Notes: generated by a model not told the origin, from the sequence alone. A stretch of DNA of 6,216 nt from Parafilimonas sp. (GCA_023251275.1 JAHEZC010000170.1:1-6216), one strand, 5' to 3'. Positions 1 through 6,216 are shown, counted from the stretch's first letter. Numbers and translations are program-made.

Positions 1-1
1 T

Positions 2-1348
2 AAAAAAATTGCGCCTATGGCTCATTCGCTCATGAGTGAAAAATGGATACTGCTCGCGTGGATTTTTGCAGGCATCATCACGATGTTTGGCGCTTTTACT
101 TATGCAGGATTGGCAAGCATGACCAAAGATACCGGTGGCGTGTATGAATACCTCCGGCTGATCTACGGCAAATTTTTCGCATTTCTTTTTGGCTGGACAA
201 TATTTACGATTGGCGGAAGCGGCGCCATTGCTGCATTGGCATTCGTCTTTTCACAATCAGTGAATACTATCATTCATCTTCCTGATCCTTTTCATACTTT
301 GAAAGACATTTCCATTGGAGGTTTGATATCTCCCTTTGCCGGTTCAGGAATAAAAATTTTTGCAGTGCTGACAATTTCCATCCTTACATGGATCAATTAC
401 CGTGGTGTAAAAAAGGGCGGAGTATTGAATAACATTGTAACTGCCGCAAAAATTTCAGGTATTATATTACTTATCCTGATGGGATTATTTTATACAAATC
501 CGGAGGCAGTTAACCAGGAATCAGAAATCCCTTCAAATCCCCTTACTGGCATTGCGCTGTTTAGCGGTTTATTCGGGGCTATGCTTAGCGCTTTCTGGGC
601 TTATGACGGGTGGGTTAATATTACCTATGTTACCGGGGAAATAAAAAATCCGCAAAAAAATCTTCCTCTTTCTATAATAGCCGGTGTTGGTATTGCGATG
701 ACCTTATATGTATTGGTAAATTATGCTTATATGCAGGTACTTCCGGTCAGTTCATTGGCTGCTGTTGGTGAGAACCAGATTGCAGCAGCAGTAGTAGCAG
801 GGGTACTTATCGGCAAGTCCGGAACTATTATCATCGCTTTACTCATCATGATCTGCACATTCGGGGCAGTGAATGCATGCATTATTGTATATCCACGGGT
901 ATATTACCGCATGGCACAGGCGGGCTCTTTTTTTAAAAAGGCTGCTTATGTACATCCTGTATTCAGAACACCTTATGTATCGTTGTTGTACTCACTGGCG
1001 TGGAGCAGCATTTTAATTATCACAGGCACTTTTGATCTGCTGACTAACCTTATTATTTTTACCGGCTTTCTTTTTTTTGGAATGGTTGCATGGGGAGTGG
1101 TCAGGTTGAAAAGAAAAGGAGTGATCAGCACGAAAGTAATCGGCTATCCGGTAATTCCATTTATCATTATACTTTTCAGCGCGGCATTGGTGATAAATAC
1201 GATCATCATTCATCCTGGACAATCTTTAATGGGATTTTTGCTCGTATTGAGTGGTGTACCCTTTTACTTTTATTTCAAACAAAAAAGCCGGGCTGTTATT
1301 CCCGGGGATGAAATAAAATATGTATCAGCAGAACAAAACGAAATCTAA
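2..1348 (+). CDS. APC-superfamily amino-acid permease, 5'-truncated by the window edge
   Basis: This is an integral inner-membrane transporter, probably for amino acids. Counting from the Met at base 17 there are 443 residues, and about eleven hydrophobic helices can be seen (near 10-32, 52-79, 111-127, 140-159, 178-200, 217-239, 265-291, 321-338, 342-363, 376-396 and 403-421). APC transporters normally have twelve, and the missing one is TM1, which carries the GSGIF-type substrate-binding break. The frame is open upstream of base 17 to the window edge and encodes KKIAP, a sequence that usually follows GSGIF in this family, so the true start lies outside the window and the Met at 17 is internal. 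The segment FWAYDGWVNITYVTGEIKNP (193-212) is typical of the LAT-type branch of APC carriers. The C-terminus is charged and cytoplasmic-looking. The substrate cannot be read from the sequence. There is no clear functional tie to the cox genes downstream. Confidence 0.88.
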   Translation, partial: KKIAPMAHSLMSEKWILLAWIFAGIITMFGAFTYAGLASMTKDTGGVYEYLRLIYGKFFAFLFGWTIFTIGGSGAIAALAFVFSQSVNTIIHLPDPFHTLKDISIGGLISPFAGSGIKIFAVLTISILTWINYRGVKKGGVLNNIVTAAKISGIILLILMGLFYTNPEAVNQESEIPSNPLTGIALFSGLFGAMLSAFWAYDGWVNITYVTGEIKNPQKNLPLSIIAGVGIAMTLYVLVNYAYMQVLPVSSLAAVGENQIAAAVVAGVLIGKSGTIIIALLIMICTFGAVNACIIVYPRVYYRMAQAGSFFKKAAYVHPVFRTPYVSLLYSLAWSSILIITGTFDLLTNLIIFTGFLFFGMVAWGVVRLKRKGVISTKVIGYPVIPFIIILFSAALVINTIIIHPGQSLMGFLLVLSGVPFYFYFKQKSRAVIPGDEIKYVSAEQNEI

Positions 1349-1358
1349 TAACAAAATA

Positions 1359-1387
1359 TTGACAGCACATCAACATAATTAATTTCG
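1359..1387 (+). promoter_or_regulatory. Possible Bacteroidetes-type promoter for the 1442 gene and coxM
   Basis: A TTG at 1359-1361 is followed after 18 bases by TAATTTCG at 1380-1387, which matches the Bacteroidetes -7 consensus TAnnTTTG at all fixed positions but one. The spacing suits the -33/-7 arrangement of the primary sigma factor of that phylum. It would start transcription about 50 bases ahead of the ATG at 1442. The site lies between the stop of the permease and the membrane-protein gene, where an operon promoter would be expected. The motif is short and could be chance. Confidence 0.4.
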
Positions 1388-1441
1388 TACATTTATTTTC
1401 TGAAATTTAAATGATTGCCGTAACTGCCCCGCTAAATTTTT

Positions 1442-1921
1442 ATGGTAGCAGCTTCATCAAAAAACGATTGCATCCCATGTAAGGAAATGCCTTTGACTGT
1501 CAAAAAAAATAGCGGTCTTATTGCAGGAATTTTACTAGCCCTGCTGCCAAAATGCCCCTTTTGTTATATGGCTTTCTCGGGTACTTTGATGCTGTGTGGC
1601 AATGGAGGCGGCATCTATACCCGTACATTTTCATCGTTTGCAACGCTTATATTTTCAGTTATATTCTGCCTGTTAACACTGATCAGTGTCATTTTGAATT
1701 ACCGGGATGTAAGAACAAAATATGCAATAACATTAGTATTGATGGGTAATGCAATGATCATCGTCAGTGTTACTGTTGCAGGAGGGTTAATGCTCTATTA
1801 TTTTGGAGTTATGATAATATTTGGCGGAGTATGGCTTAATGCAAGCCTCCTTTATTTTATCCGCAAAATAAAAAACCATCTGACCAGCAGAAACGTTGAT
1901 TATAATATGCACAAACAATAA
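1442..1921 (+). CDS. Four-helix membrane protein with paired CxxC motifs, function unknown
   Basis: I do not recognise a named family. The product is 159 residues long. A short N-terminal tail carries C10-I-P-C13, then about four hydrophobic helices follow (near 24-52, 63-86, 94-114 and 117-140), and the C-terminus is basic and His/Asn-rich. The first helix contains PKCPFC (C38 and C41) with a further C52 near its end, so a Cys pair sits inside or at the face of the membrane. A small four-helix protein with cysteines in helix 1 resembles the general layout of MerC/MerT-type metal transporters, but that is only an architectural likeness. The start at 1442 has no Shine-Dalgarno; the next Met in frame (residue 16) would drop the first Cys pair. 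The stop is 17 bases before coxM, so the two are probably co-transcribed. Roles in copper or thiol handling for the Cu-containing CO dehydrogenase are possible but unproven. Confidence 0.75.
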   Translation: MVAASSKNDCIPCKEMPLTVKKNSGLIAGILLALLPKCPFCYMAFSGTLMLCGNGGGIYTRTFSSFATLIFSVIFCLLTLISVILNYRDVRTKYAITLVLMGNAMIIVSVTVAGGLMLYYFGVMIIFGGVWLNASLLYFIRKIKNHLTSRNVDYNMHKQ

Positions 1922-1938
1922 TTTAAAAACATACATCT

Positions 1939-2811
1939 ATGATTGCTCAATCTTTCGACTACGAATCACCAGGTACGATTGCAGAAGCTATTTCGCTGCT
2001 TCAGAAATATGGCGACGAAGCCAAGATACTTTCCGGCGGGCACAGTCTGATACCAATGATGAAATTAAGATTTGCACGTCCCGGGTATGTTATTGATATT
2101 AATAATATACCCGGTCTGTCTTACATCAAAGAAGAAGATGGTTATTTAAAGATCGGTGCTCTTACAAGGGAATCCGAGATAGAGCACTCCGGTCTGCTAA
2201 AGAGTAAATATCCCATTTTTGGTGATGTCTCGAAATTGATTGCCGATCCATCTGTGAGAAATATGGGAACGATTGGCGGCAATCTTGCACACGGTGATGC
2301 AGCCAATGACCATCCTGCAGCAATGCTTGCTTTGCGTGCAGAAATTGTTGCAACCGGCGAAGGAGATCAGCAAAGAGTGATACCTATAGATGAGTTCTTT
2401 CAGGGTTTTTTTGCAACAGCATTGAAGCCGGATGAGATATTAACGGAAATAAGAATACCCATACCTCCTGAAGGCAGCGGCGGGGCATATCATAAACTGG
2501 AACGTAAAGTGGGAGATTATGCAACCGCTGGTGTCGCAGTGCAACTGATGTTGGATTATGGCGTCTGCACTTATATCGGTATCGGCTTAACGAATGTATC
2601 AGCGCTTCCCCTGAGGGCATCACGGTCGGAAGAAATCCTTCTTGGAAAAACACTCACCGATGATCTGATCAATGAATCCGCTCAATATGCATCCGAGGAT
2701 TGCAGCCCTTCAACTGATCTGCGCGGCTCGGAAGAATATAAACGGGCAATGGTGAAGGAATTGCTTATTCGAATGGTTCATCGTGCAATGGACAGAGCAG
2801 TCGCGGAGTAA
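1939..2811 (+). CDS. coxM: Aerobic CO dehydrogenase, medium FAD-binding subunit
   Basis: This is the flavoprotein subunit of Mo-Cu CO dehydrogenase, which takes electrons from the 2Fe-2S clusters of CoxS and passes them to the respiratory chain. The 290 residues are close to the usual size of about 288. The N-terminal FAD-binding domain holds SGGHSLIP at 32-39 and TIGGN at 111-115, the two FAD-contact motifs of the family, at the positions known for the Oligotropha carboxidovorans subunit. They are followed by HGDAANDHP (118-126), and the C-terminal CO-dehydrogenase flavoprotein domain covers roughly 180-288. The ATG at 1939 follows an A-rich stretch without Shine-Dalgarno, and the N-terminus (SFDYESPGTIAEAISLL) begins as family members do. 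It is the first gene of the M-S-L order. Alone it could be confused with FAD subunits of other xanthine-oxidase-family enzymes; the neighbouring form I CoxL settles the identity. Confidence 0.94.
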   Translation: MIAQSFDYESPGTIAEAISLLQKYGDEAKILSGGHSLIPMMKLRFARPGYVIDINNIPGLSYIKEEDGYLKIGALTRESEIEHSGLLKSKYPIFGDVSKLIADPSVRNMGTIGGNLAHGDAANDHPAAMLALRAEIVATGEGDQQRVIPIDEFFQGFFATALKPDEILTEIRIPIPPEGSGGAYHKLERKVGDYATAGVAVQLMLDYGVCTYIGIGLTNVSALPLRASRSEEILLGKTLTDDLINESAQYASEDCSPSTDLRGSEEYKRAMVKELLIRMVHRAMDRAVAE

Positions 2812-2825
2812 ATATTTAAAATTTT

Positions 2826-2921
2826 AGATGCCTCTTTTGTCGGTATGACAAGCTTTAGTGAATGAATATACTTTACAAAATACATCCTCTTATGTTTGTC
2901 ATTATAACGCAGGAGAAATCT
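2826..2921. repeat. Imperfect inverted repeat in the coxM-coxS gap
   Basis: Two 26-base arms, 2826-2851 and 2896-2921, are inverted copies of each other with 17 of 26 positions matching; the outer AGAT and the inner ATGACAA/TTGTCAT ends match exactly. The spacer is 44 bases. The right arm (TTGTCAT...AGGAGAAATCT) resembles the GTCATT...GGAGAAATCT type of dispersed intergenic palindrome that I recall from Bacteroidetes genomes, so this may be an eroded small palindromic element inserted within the operon. It is not followed by a T-run and does not look like a terminator. The AGGAG in the right arm could be mistaken for a ribosome binding site of coxS. Confidence 0.55.
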
Positions 2922-2961
2922 CTTGAAAGATAAAATAAATTCTAATTCAAAACCTGATAGC

Positions 2962-3450
2962 ATGTCAAAGAAAAGTATAACACTAAAAGCCAACGGCGCT
3001 GAACACAACGTAATCGTTGAGCCACGATTATTATTGGTTCATCTTATCCGTGAAGTGCTTAACCTTACGGGTACACATATCGGATGCGACACATCAAATT
3101 GTGGTGCATGCACTATTTTACTGAATGGCAAGTCCGTTAAATCATGTACCCTTTTTGCAGTGCAGGCAAATGGAAAAGAGATCACAACCATCGAAGGGCT
3201 GGCGCAGGGGGGTCAACTTCACCCGTTGCAGGAAGGATTTAAAGAATGTCACGGATTGCAATGCGGCTTTTGCACTCCGGGTATGATTATGCGCAGTTGT
3301 GAACTGCTTGCAAATAATCCCGATCCCACCGAAGAAGAAATCCGCTGGGGAATATCAGGAAATCTTTGCCGTTGCACAGGCTACAACAATATTGTAAAAG
3401 CTGTGCAGTATGCGGCGAATAAAATGAAAGGAGAAGCGGTGACAGCGTGA
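2962..3450 (+). CDS. coxS: Aerobic CO dehydrogenase, small 2Fe-2S subunit
   Basis: This is the iron-sulfur subunit that carries electrons from the Mo-Cu site of CoxL to the FAD of CoxM. Counting from the ATG at 2962 it has 162 residues, the normal family size. The N-terminal plant-type ferredoxin domain binds one 2Fe-2S cluster through C42, C47, C50 and C62. The C-terminal helical domain binds the second cluster through C101, C104, C136 and C138 (motifs QCGFCTPGM and LCRCTGY). I chose 2962 because [12 protein letters not shown] matches the family N-terminus and places the cysteines where the Oligotropha carboxidovorans subunit has them. The frame also opens at a TTG at 2923 behind AGGAG (2911-2915), which would add 13 residues ([13 protein letters not shown], read with initiator Met) unlike the family, and that AGGAG lies in a repeat arm. 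The stop is 75 bases before the coxL start. Confidence 0.94.
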   Translation: MSKKSITLKANGAEHNVIVEPRLLLVHLIREVLNLTGTHIGCDTSNCGACTILLNGKSVKSCTLFAVQANGKEITTIEGLAQGGQLHPLQEGFKECHGLQCGFCTPGMIMRSCELLANNPDPTEEEIRWGISGNLCRCTGYNNIVKAVQYAANKMKGEAVTA

Positions 3451-3458
3451 AGAAATCA

Positions 3459-3498
3459 GATATTGGGATATTGAGATATCCGAATATTGAGAATTGAA
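3459..3498. repeat. Degenerate octamer tandem repeat forming a hairpin between coxS and coxL
   Basis: Five consecutive 8-base units, consensus GATATTGA, run from 3459: GATATTGG, GATATTGA, GATATCCG, AATATTGA and GAATTGAA. Changes in the third and fourth units make the array self-complementary: 3460-3471 pairs with 3476-3487 at 11 of 12 positions around a TGAG loop. The structure lies just after the coxS stop and 38 bases before the coxL ATG. It is AT-rich and has no T-run after it, so a terminator is unlikely. It could affect mRNA stability or relative expression of the two subunits, or be an inert simple repeat. Confidence 0.65.
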
Positions 3499-3525
3499 CT
3501 AAAAACAAAACAAAAAATTTTCATT

Positions 3526-5898
3526 ATGGAAATACAATGTAAGACTTCGAAAGAAATAAGCGGTATGGGTCACCCGATGAAGCGTAAAGAAGATGCAAGA
3601 TTTATCCAGGGGCATGGTCGTTATATTGATGATATAAAATTGCCCGGCATGTTGTACATGGATATTGTCCGCAGCCCTTATGCGTATGCAAAGATCAAAA
3701 GCATCAATGCAGAGAAAGCATTGGCAATTCCCGGCGTGCTGGCTGTAATAACAGGTAAAGACTTAGAGAAATATGGACTGCACTGGATGCCTACCATTAT
3801 GTCCGACACACAAATGGTATTACCTACTGATACGGTGATGTACCAGGCGCAGGAAGTAGCGGCTGTAATTGCGACCGAAAGATATATTGCTGCCGATGGT
3901 GCAGATGCGGTAGAAGTGGAATATGAACCCATGAAGCCAATCGTTGACCCGCATACATCACTCGATAAGGATGCGCCTTTGCTTCGTCCTGATAAACCAG
4001 GCAAAACTGACAACCATATCTGGCATTGGGAAGTAGGCGACAGGGAAGCGACAGATGAGCTTTTCAACAAAGCGGAAGTGACAGTAAAAGAACAGATTTA
4101 TGTTCCCCGAATTCATGTGGCTTCTATTGAAACCTGCGGTTGTGTGGCGGATTATGACAAAATAGAAAACAAACTCACCATGTTCATGACCACTCAGGCG
4201 CCGCATGCAATACGCACTGTGATAGCATTAGTGGCAGGTCATGTAGGATTGACAGAAGAAAAAATCCGCGTAATTTCTCCTGATATCGGTGGCGGTTTTG
4301 GTGGAAAAGTCCCTGTTTATCCTGGTTATGTGATTGCGATTGCCGTTTCATTTTTAGTTGGCAAGCCCGTGAAATGGATCGAAGACAGGAGTGAAAATCT
4401 TCAGGCGGATTCATTTGCACGCGATTACCACATGACCTGCGAACTGGCTGCAGATAAAAATGGAAGGATACAAGGCTTACGCATTAAGACATTGGCAGAT
4501 CATGGTTATACTGATGCAGCAGCTAATCCCTCCAAATTTCCTGCGGGCATGTATTCCATTGTTACCGGCTCATATGATTTTCAAACTGCATTCACAGAAA
4601 TGGATGCGGTTTATACCAACAAACCTCCCGGAGGCGTGGCGTATCGTTGTTCTTTCCGTGTAACCGAAGCTGTGCATGCTATTGAACGTATGGTGGATCG
4701 CCTTGCACTCGAAGTAAAAAAAGATCCTGCAGAATTAAGGATGGAAAATTTTATTAAGAAAGAGCAATTCCCTTATAAATCTGCATTGGGTTGGGAATAT
4801 GATAGTGGCGATTACCATGCTGCGCTGAAGAAAGCAATGGATATAATTGGATATGATGAGTTGCGCAAGGAACAGGCTGAAAAACGAAAAGAAGGGAAAC
4901 TGATGGGAATTGGTATTTCATCGTTCACAGAAATTGTTGGTGCAGGCCCTTCAAGACATTTTGATATTTTGGGCTTGAAAATGTTTGACAGTTGCGAGAT
5001 ACGTGTTCATCCCACAGGAAAAGCCATTGCAAGGTTTGGTACAAAGTCACAGGGGCAGGGGCATGAAACCACTTATGCACAAATTATTGCCGAAGAACTC
5101 GGCATTCCGGCAGAGCATATCCAGGTGGAAGAAGGTGATACCGATACCGCTCCTTACGGGCTTGGTACTTATGCCAGCCGCAGCACGCCTGTTGCCGGAG
5201 CTGCAGCAGCCAAAGCGGCACGCAAACTGCGTGACAAAGCAAGAAAAATTGCCGCCTATCTTATGGAAGTAAGCGAAGAAGACCTTGAATGGGAACCGGG
5301 GAAATTTTCAGTGAAAGGCGCTCCGGAAAAATCGAAGACCATCCAGGAAATTGTTTTTGCCGCCTACACCAATCATCCTTTGGGAATGGAAGCAGGTTTT
5401 GAAGCAGTGCATTATTATGACCCGCCAAATTTAACCTTCCCGTTTGGCTCTTATATCTGCGTAGTGGATATTGATAACAAGACAGGTGAAATAAAGATTC
5501 GCCGTTTTGTGGCTGTGGATGATTGTGGTAATATCATCAACCCAATGATTGTGGAAGGACAAATTCACGGAGGCTTAACGCAGGGACTTGCACCTGCTAT
5601 GTATGAAGAATTCATTTATGATGAGGACGGTAATCTTCTCAATGGTACATTGATGGATTATCTTGTCCCCACGGCAGTAGAGTCGCCGCATTGGGAAACA
5701 GACAGAACTATCACGCCTTCACCACATCATCCAATCGGTGCGAAAGGAGTAGGAGAATCACCTACTGTTGGTGCGCCGCCTGCTATTGCCAATGCTATTG
5801 TAGATGCATTATCTCATTTAGGTGTTACACACCTGGATATTCCGATTACTCCGTTTAAAGTATGGAAAGTATTGAAAGAAAAAGGAGCAGCTGGATAA
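3526..5898 (+). CDS. coxL: Form I aerobic CO dehydrogenase, large Mo-Cu catalytic subunit
   Basis: This is the catalytic subunit, which oxidises CO with water to CO2 at a molybdenum-copper centre held by molybdopterin cytosine dinucleotide. It has 790 residues against about 809 in Oligotropha carboxidovorans. The N-terminal xanthine-dehydrogenase a/b hammerhead domain covers roughly 15-150, followed by the two-part molybdopterin-binding region. Key motifs are QAPH with Q224, GGGFGGK (255-261), the loop AYRCSFR (372-378) with C375 as the likely copper ligand, QGQGHETT (509-516), GTYASRS (547-553), EGQIHGG (677-683), and GAKGVGES with E744 as the likely counterpart of the catalytic glutamate. 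AYRCSFR defines form I; form II enzymes have AYRGAGR. The ATG at 3526 follows an A-rich leader. An in-frame TTG at 3487 would add 13 residues taken from the upstream repeat and is unlikely. A short segment before NHIW (163-166) appears missing relative to the Oligotropha protein. The gene ends just ahead of a strong terminator. Confidence 0.97.
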   Translation: MEIQCKTSKEISGMGHPMKRKEDARFIQGHGRYIDDIKLPGMLYMDIVRSPYAYAKIKSINAEKALAIPGVLAVITGKDLEKYGLHWMPTIMSDTQMVLPTDTVMYQAQEVAAVIATERYIAADGADAVEVEYEPMKPIVDPHTSLDKDAPLLRPDKPGKTDNHIWHWEVGDREATDELFNKAEVTVKEQIYVPRIHVASIETCGCVADYDKIENKLTMFMTTQAPHAIRTVIALVAGHVGLTEEKIRVISPDIGGGFGGKVPVYPGYVIAIAVSFLVGKPVKWIEDRSENLQADSFARDYHMTCELAADKNGRIQGLRIKTLADHGYTDAAANPSKFPAGMYSIVTGSYDFQTAFTEMDAVYTNKPPGGVAYRCSFRVTEAVHAIERMVDRLALEVKKDPAELRMENFIKKEQFPYKSALGWEYDSGDYHAALKKAMDIIGYDELRKEQAEKRKEGKLMGIGISSFTEIVGAGPSRHFDILGLKMFDSCEIRVHPTGKAIARFGTKSQGQGHETTYAQIIAEELGIPAEHIQVEEGDTDTAPYGLGTYASRSTPVAGAAAAKAARKLRDKARKIAAYLMEVSEEDLEWEPGKFSVKGAPEKSKTIQEIVFAAYTNHPLGMEAGFEAVHYYDPPNLTFPFGSYICVVDIDNKTGEIKIRRFVAVDDCGNIINPMIVEGQIHGGLTQGLAPAMYEEFIYDEDGNLLNGTLMDYLVPTAVESPHWETDRTITPSPHHPIGAKGVGESPTVGAPPAIANAIVDALSHLGVTHLDIPITPFKVWKVLKEKGAAG

Positions 5899-5915
5899 GT
5901 TGAAAAATAAATATG

Positions 5916-5958
5916 AAGCGGCATCATGGCTTTTGCCGTTATGCCGCTTTTTGTTTTG
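5916..5958 (+). terminator. Rho-independent terminator after coxL
   Basis: The arms 5916-5930 and 5935-5949 pair at 13 of 15 positions, including an uninterrupted 9-bp GC-rich base (AAGCGGCAT / ATGCCGCTT), around a TTTT loop. The T-rich run TTTTTGTTTT at 5948-5957 follows immediately. It starts 17 bases after the coxL stop and should end the coxMSL transcript. The A-rich stretch before the left arm gives little support for bidirectional action. Confidence 0.9.
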
Positions 5959-6161
5959 TAAAAATTGAAAATGTCGAATAGGTATTTGTATAAAACTTTT
6001 TTGGGTTGTCAGATTTGCCACTAAGCCACAAAAAATACATGAATACAGGGAACGCTAAATATGTTTTGTGAATCTTAGAGTCTTCCTGTCTTCGTGGTTC
6101 AAAAAAATAAACGCTTGATCTCACAGACCAAAAAATCATCAAAGTAACAAGGATGTAAATC
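5959..6161. other. Non-coding gap between coxL terminator and next gene
   Basis: No convincing coding sequence was found here on either strand; the minus-strand open frames run through the repeat-like segment and the terminator and resemble no protein I know. The content is an AT-rich stretch to about 6014, the inverted-repeat-like element at 6015-6105, and an AT-rich leader before the ATG at 6162. Because the terminator precedes it, a promoter for the next gene should lie here, but no good TTG / TAnnTTTG pair stands out. Confidence 0.6.
6015..6105. repeat. Possible dispersed intergenic repeat with inverted ends
   Basis: The left part reads TTGCCACTAAGCCACAAAAA (from 6015) and the right part reads GTCTTCCTGTCTTCGTGGTT (6080-6099). 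The reverse complement of the right end gives AACCACGAAGACAGGAAGAC, which resembles the left end in its CCAC-x-AAG-x-CA pattern. Segments of the CCACTAAG...CTTCGTGGTT type are common as degenerate intergenic repeats in many bacterial genomes, by my recollection. The pairing is imperfect, so this is a resemblance and not a proven repeat. Confidence 0.4.
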
Positions 6162-6216
6162 ATGTCAGAAAATTTTGCCGATACAGCCAATGTTGAATCA
6201 ATTATCAGTGAACTTG
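6162..6216 (+). CDS. N-terminal fragment of next gene, possibly a cox accessory gene
   Basis: An ATG at 6162 opens a frame that runs to the window edge: MSENFADTANVESIISEL, 18 codons. An AAGGA at 6149-6153 lies 8 bases upstream, a better Shine-Dalgarno than any other gene here has, which supports this as a real start. Eighteen residues are too few to assign a family. Its place just downstream of coxMSL and its acidic helical start would fit a MoxR-like AAA ATPase such as CoxD, which follows coxL in known form I clusters, but this is inference from position. It is separated from coxL by a terminator and so probably has its own promoter. Confidence 0.6.
   Translation, partial: MSENFADTANVESIISEL

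Noticed and set aside
1338..1388. ACGAAAT / ATTTCGT inverted repeat at the end of the permease gene
   Set aside because: The stem is only 7 bp with a loop of more than 30 bases and no T-run, so it is not a credible terminator.
1411..1482. 23-codon ORF beginning at ATG 1411 behind an A-rich stretch
   Set aside because: It overlaps the start of the 1442 gene in another frame and has no distinctive sequence; most likely chance, though a leader peptide cannot be excluded.
2384..2653. 89-residue minus-strand open frame inside coxM
   Set aside because: It is a shadow of a clearly conserved gene on the other strand and has no recognisable domain.
2837..2876. Promoter-like TTG and TACTTTAC in the coxM-coxS gap
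   Set aside because: The spacing of 29 bases is too long and the -7 match is poor.
2923..2961. TTG start for coxS with AGGAG upstream
   Set aside because: The added residues do not match the family N-terminus and the AGGAG is part of an inverted-repeat arm; ATG 2962 gives the canonical cysteine positions.
3487..3525. TTG start for coxL
   Set aside because: The extra 13 codons come partly from the octamer repeat; ATG 3526 behind an A-rich leader fits the family better.
3678..4070. 130-residue open frame on the minus strand
   Set aside because: It lies wholly inside coxL, is Ser/Ala-rich from reverse reading of coxL codons, and has no family features.
6060..6067. TATGTTTT resembling a -7 promoter element ahead of the last gene
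   Set aside because: No TTG lies at the right distance upstream and the site falls within the repeat-like segment.
5818..6190. Two overlapping minus-strand open frames (67 and 83 residues)
   Set aside because: They run across the coxL end, the terminator and the repeat-like segment. Their sequence is low in complexity and no start signal is seen.

Overview
All recognisable genes lie on the + strand. The core of the window is a complete set of structural genes for an aerobic molybdenum-copper CO dehydrogenase: coxM (FAD subunit), coxS (2Fe-2S subunit) and coxL (molybdopterin subunit), in the order M-S-L that is typical of form I enzymes. The CoxL active-site loop reads AYRCSFR, the form I signature containing the copper-binding cysteine. 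The cofactor motifs of all three subunits look intact, so by sequence this is a functional-type CO oxidation enzyme rather than a generic xanthine dehydrogenase relative.

Organism: the DNA is moderately AT-rich. Most genes start at an ATG behind an A-rich stretch rather than a clear Shine-Dalgarno. The one promoter candidate resembles the Bacteroidetes TTG / TAnnTTTG type. The intergenic gaps hold palindromic spacers of the kind I associate with Bacteroidetes genomes. I infer a member of the Bacteroidetes (Chitinophagales-like), but this is inference, since no rRNA or other marker gene is present.

Layout: (1) 2-1348, an APC-superfamily amino-acid permease cut at its 5' end by the window edge. 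(2) 1349-1441, a gap with a possible promoter. (3) 1442-1921, a four-helix membrane protein of unknown function with two Cys-x-x-Cys pairs, ending 17 bases before coxM. (4) 1939-2811 coxM, 2962-3450 coxS and 3526-5898 coxL; the M-S gap holds an imperfect inverted repeat and the S-L gap holds a degenerate octamer repeat that also forms a hairpin. (5) 5916-5958, a strong rho-independent terminator. (6) About 200 bases of non-coding DNA with a further repeat-like element. (7) From 6162, the first 18 codons of another gene, possibly a cox accessory gene.

How it works together: CO is oxidised to CO2 at the Mo-S-Cu site of CoxL, electrons pass through the two 2Fe-2S clusters of CoxS to the FAD of CoxM, and then to the respiratory quinone pool. 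Maturation genes (coxD, E, F, G in known clusters) are not in the window, although the gene starting at 6162 is in a suitable place. The Cys-rich membrane protein is probably co-transcribed with coxM and is the least explained part of the region.
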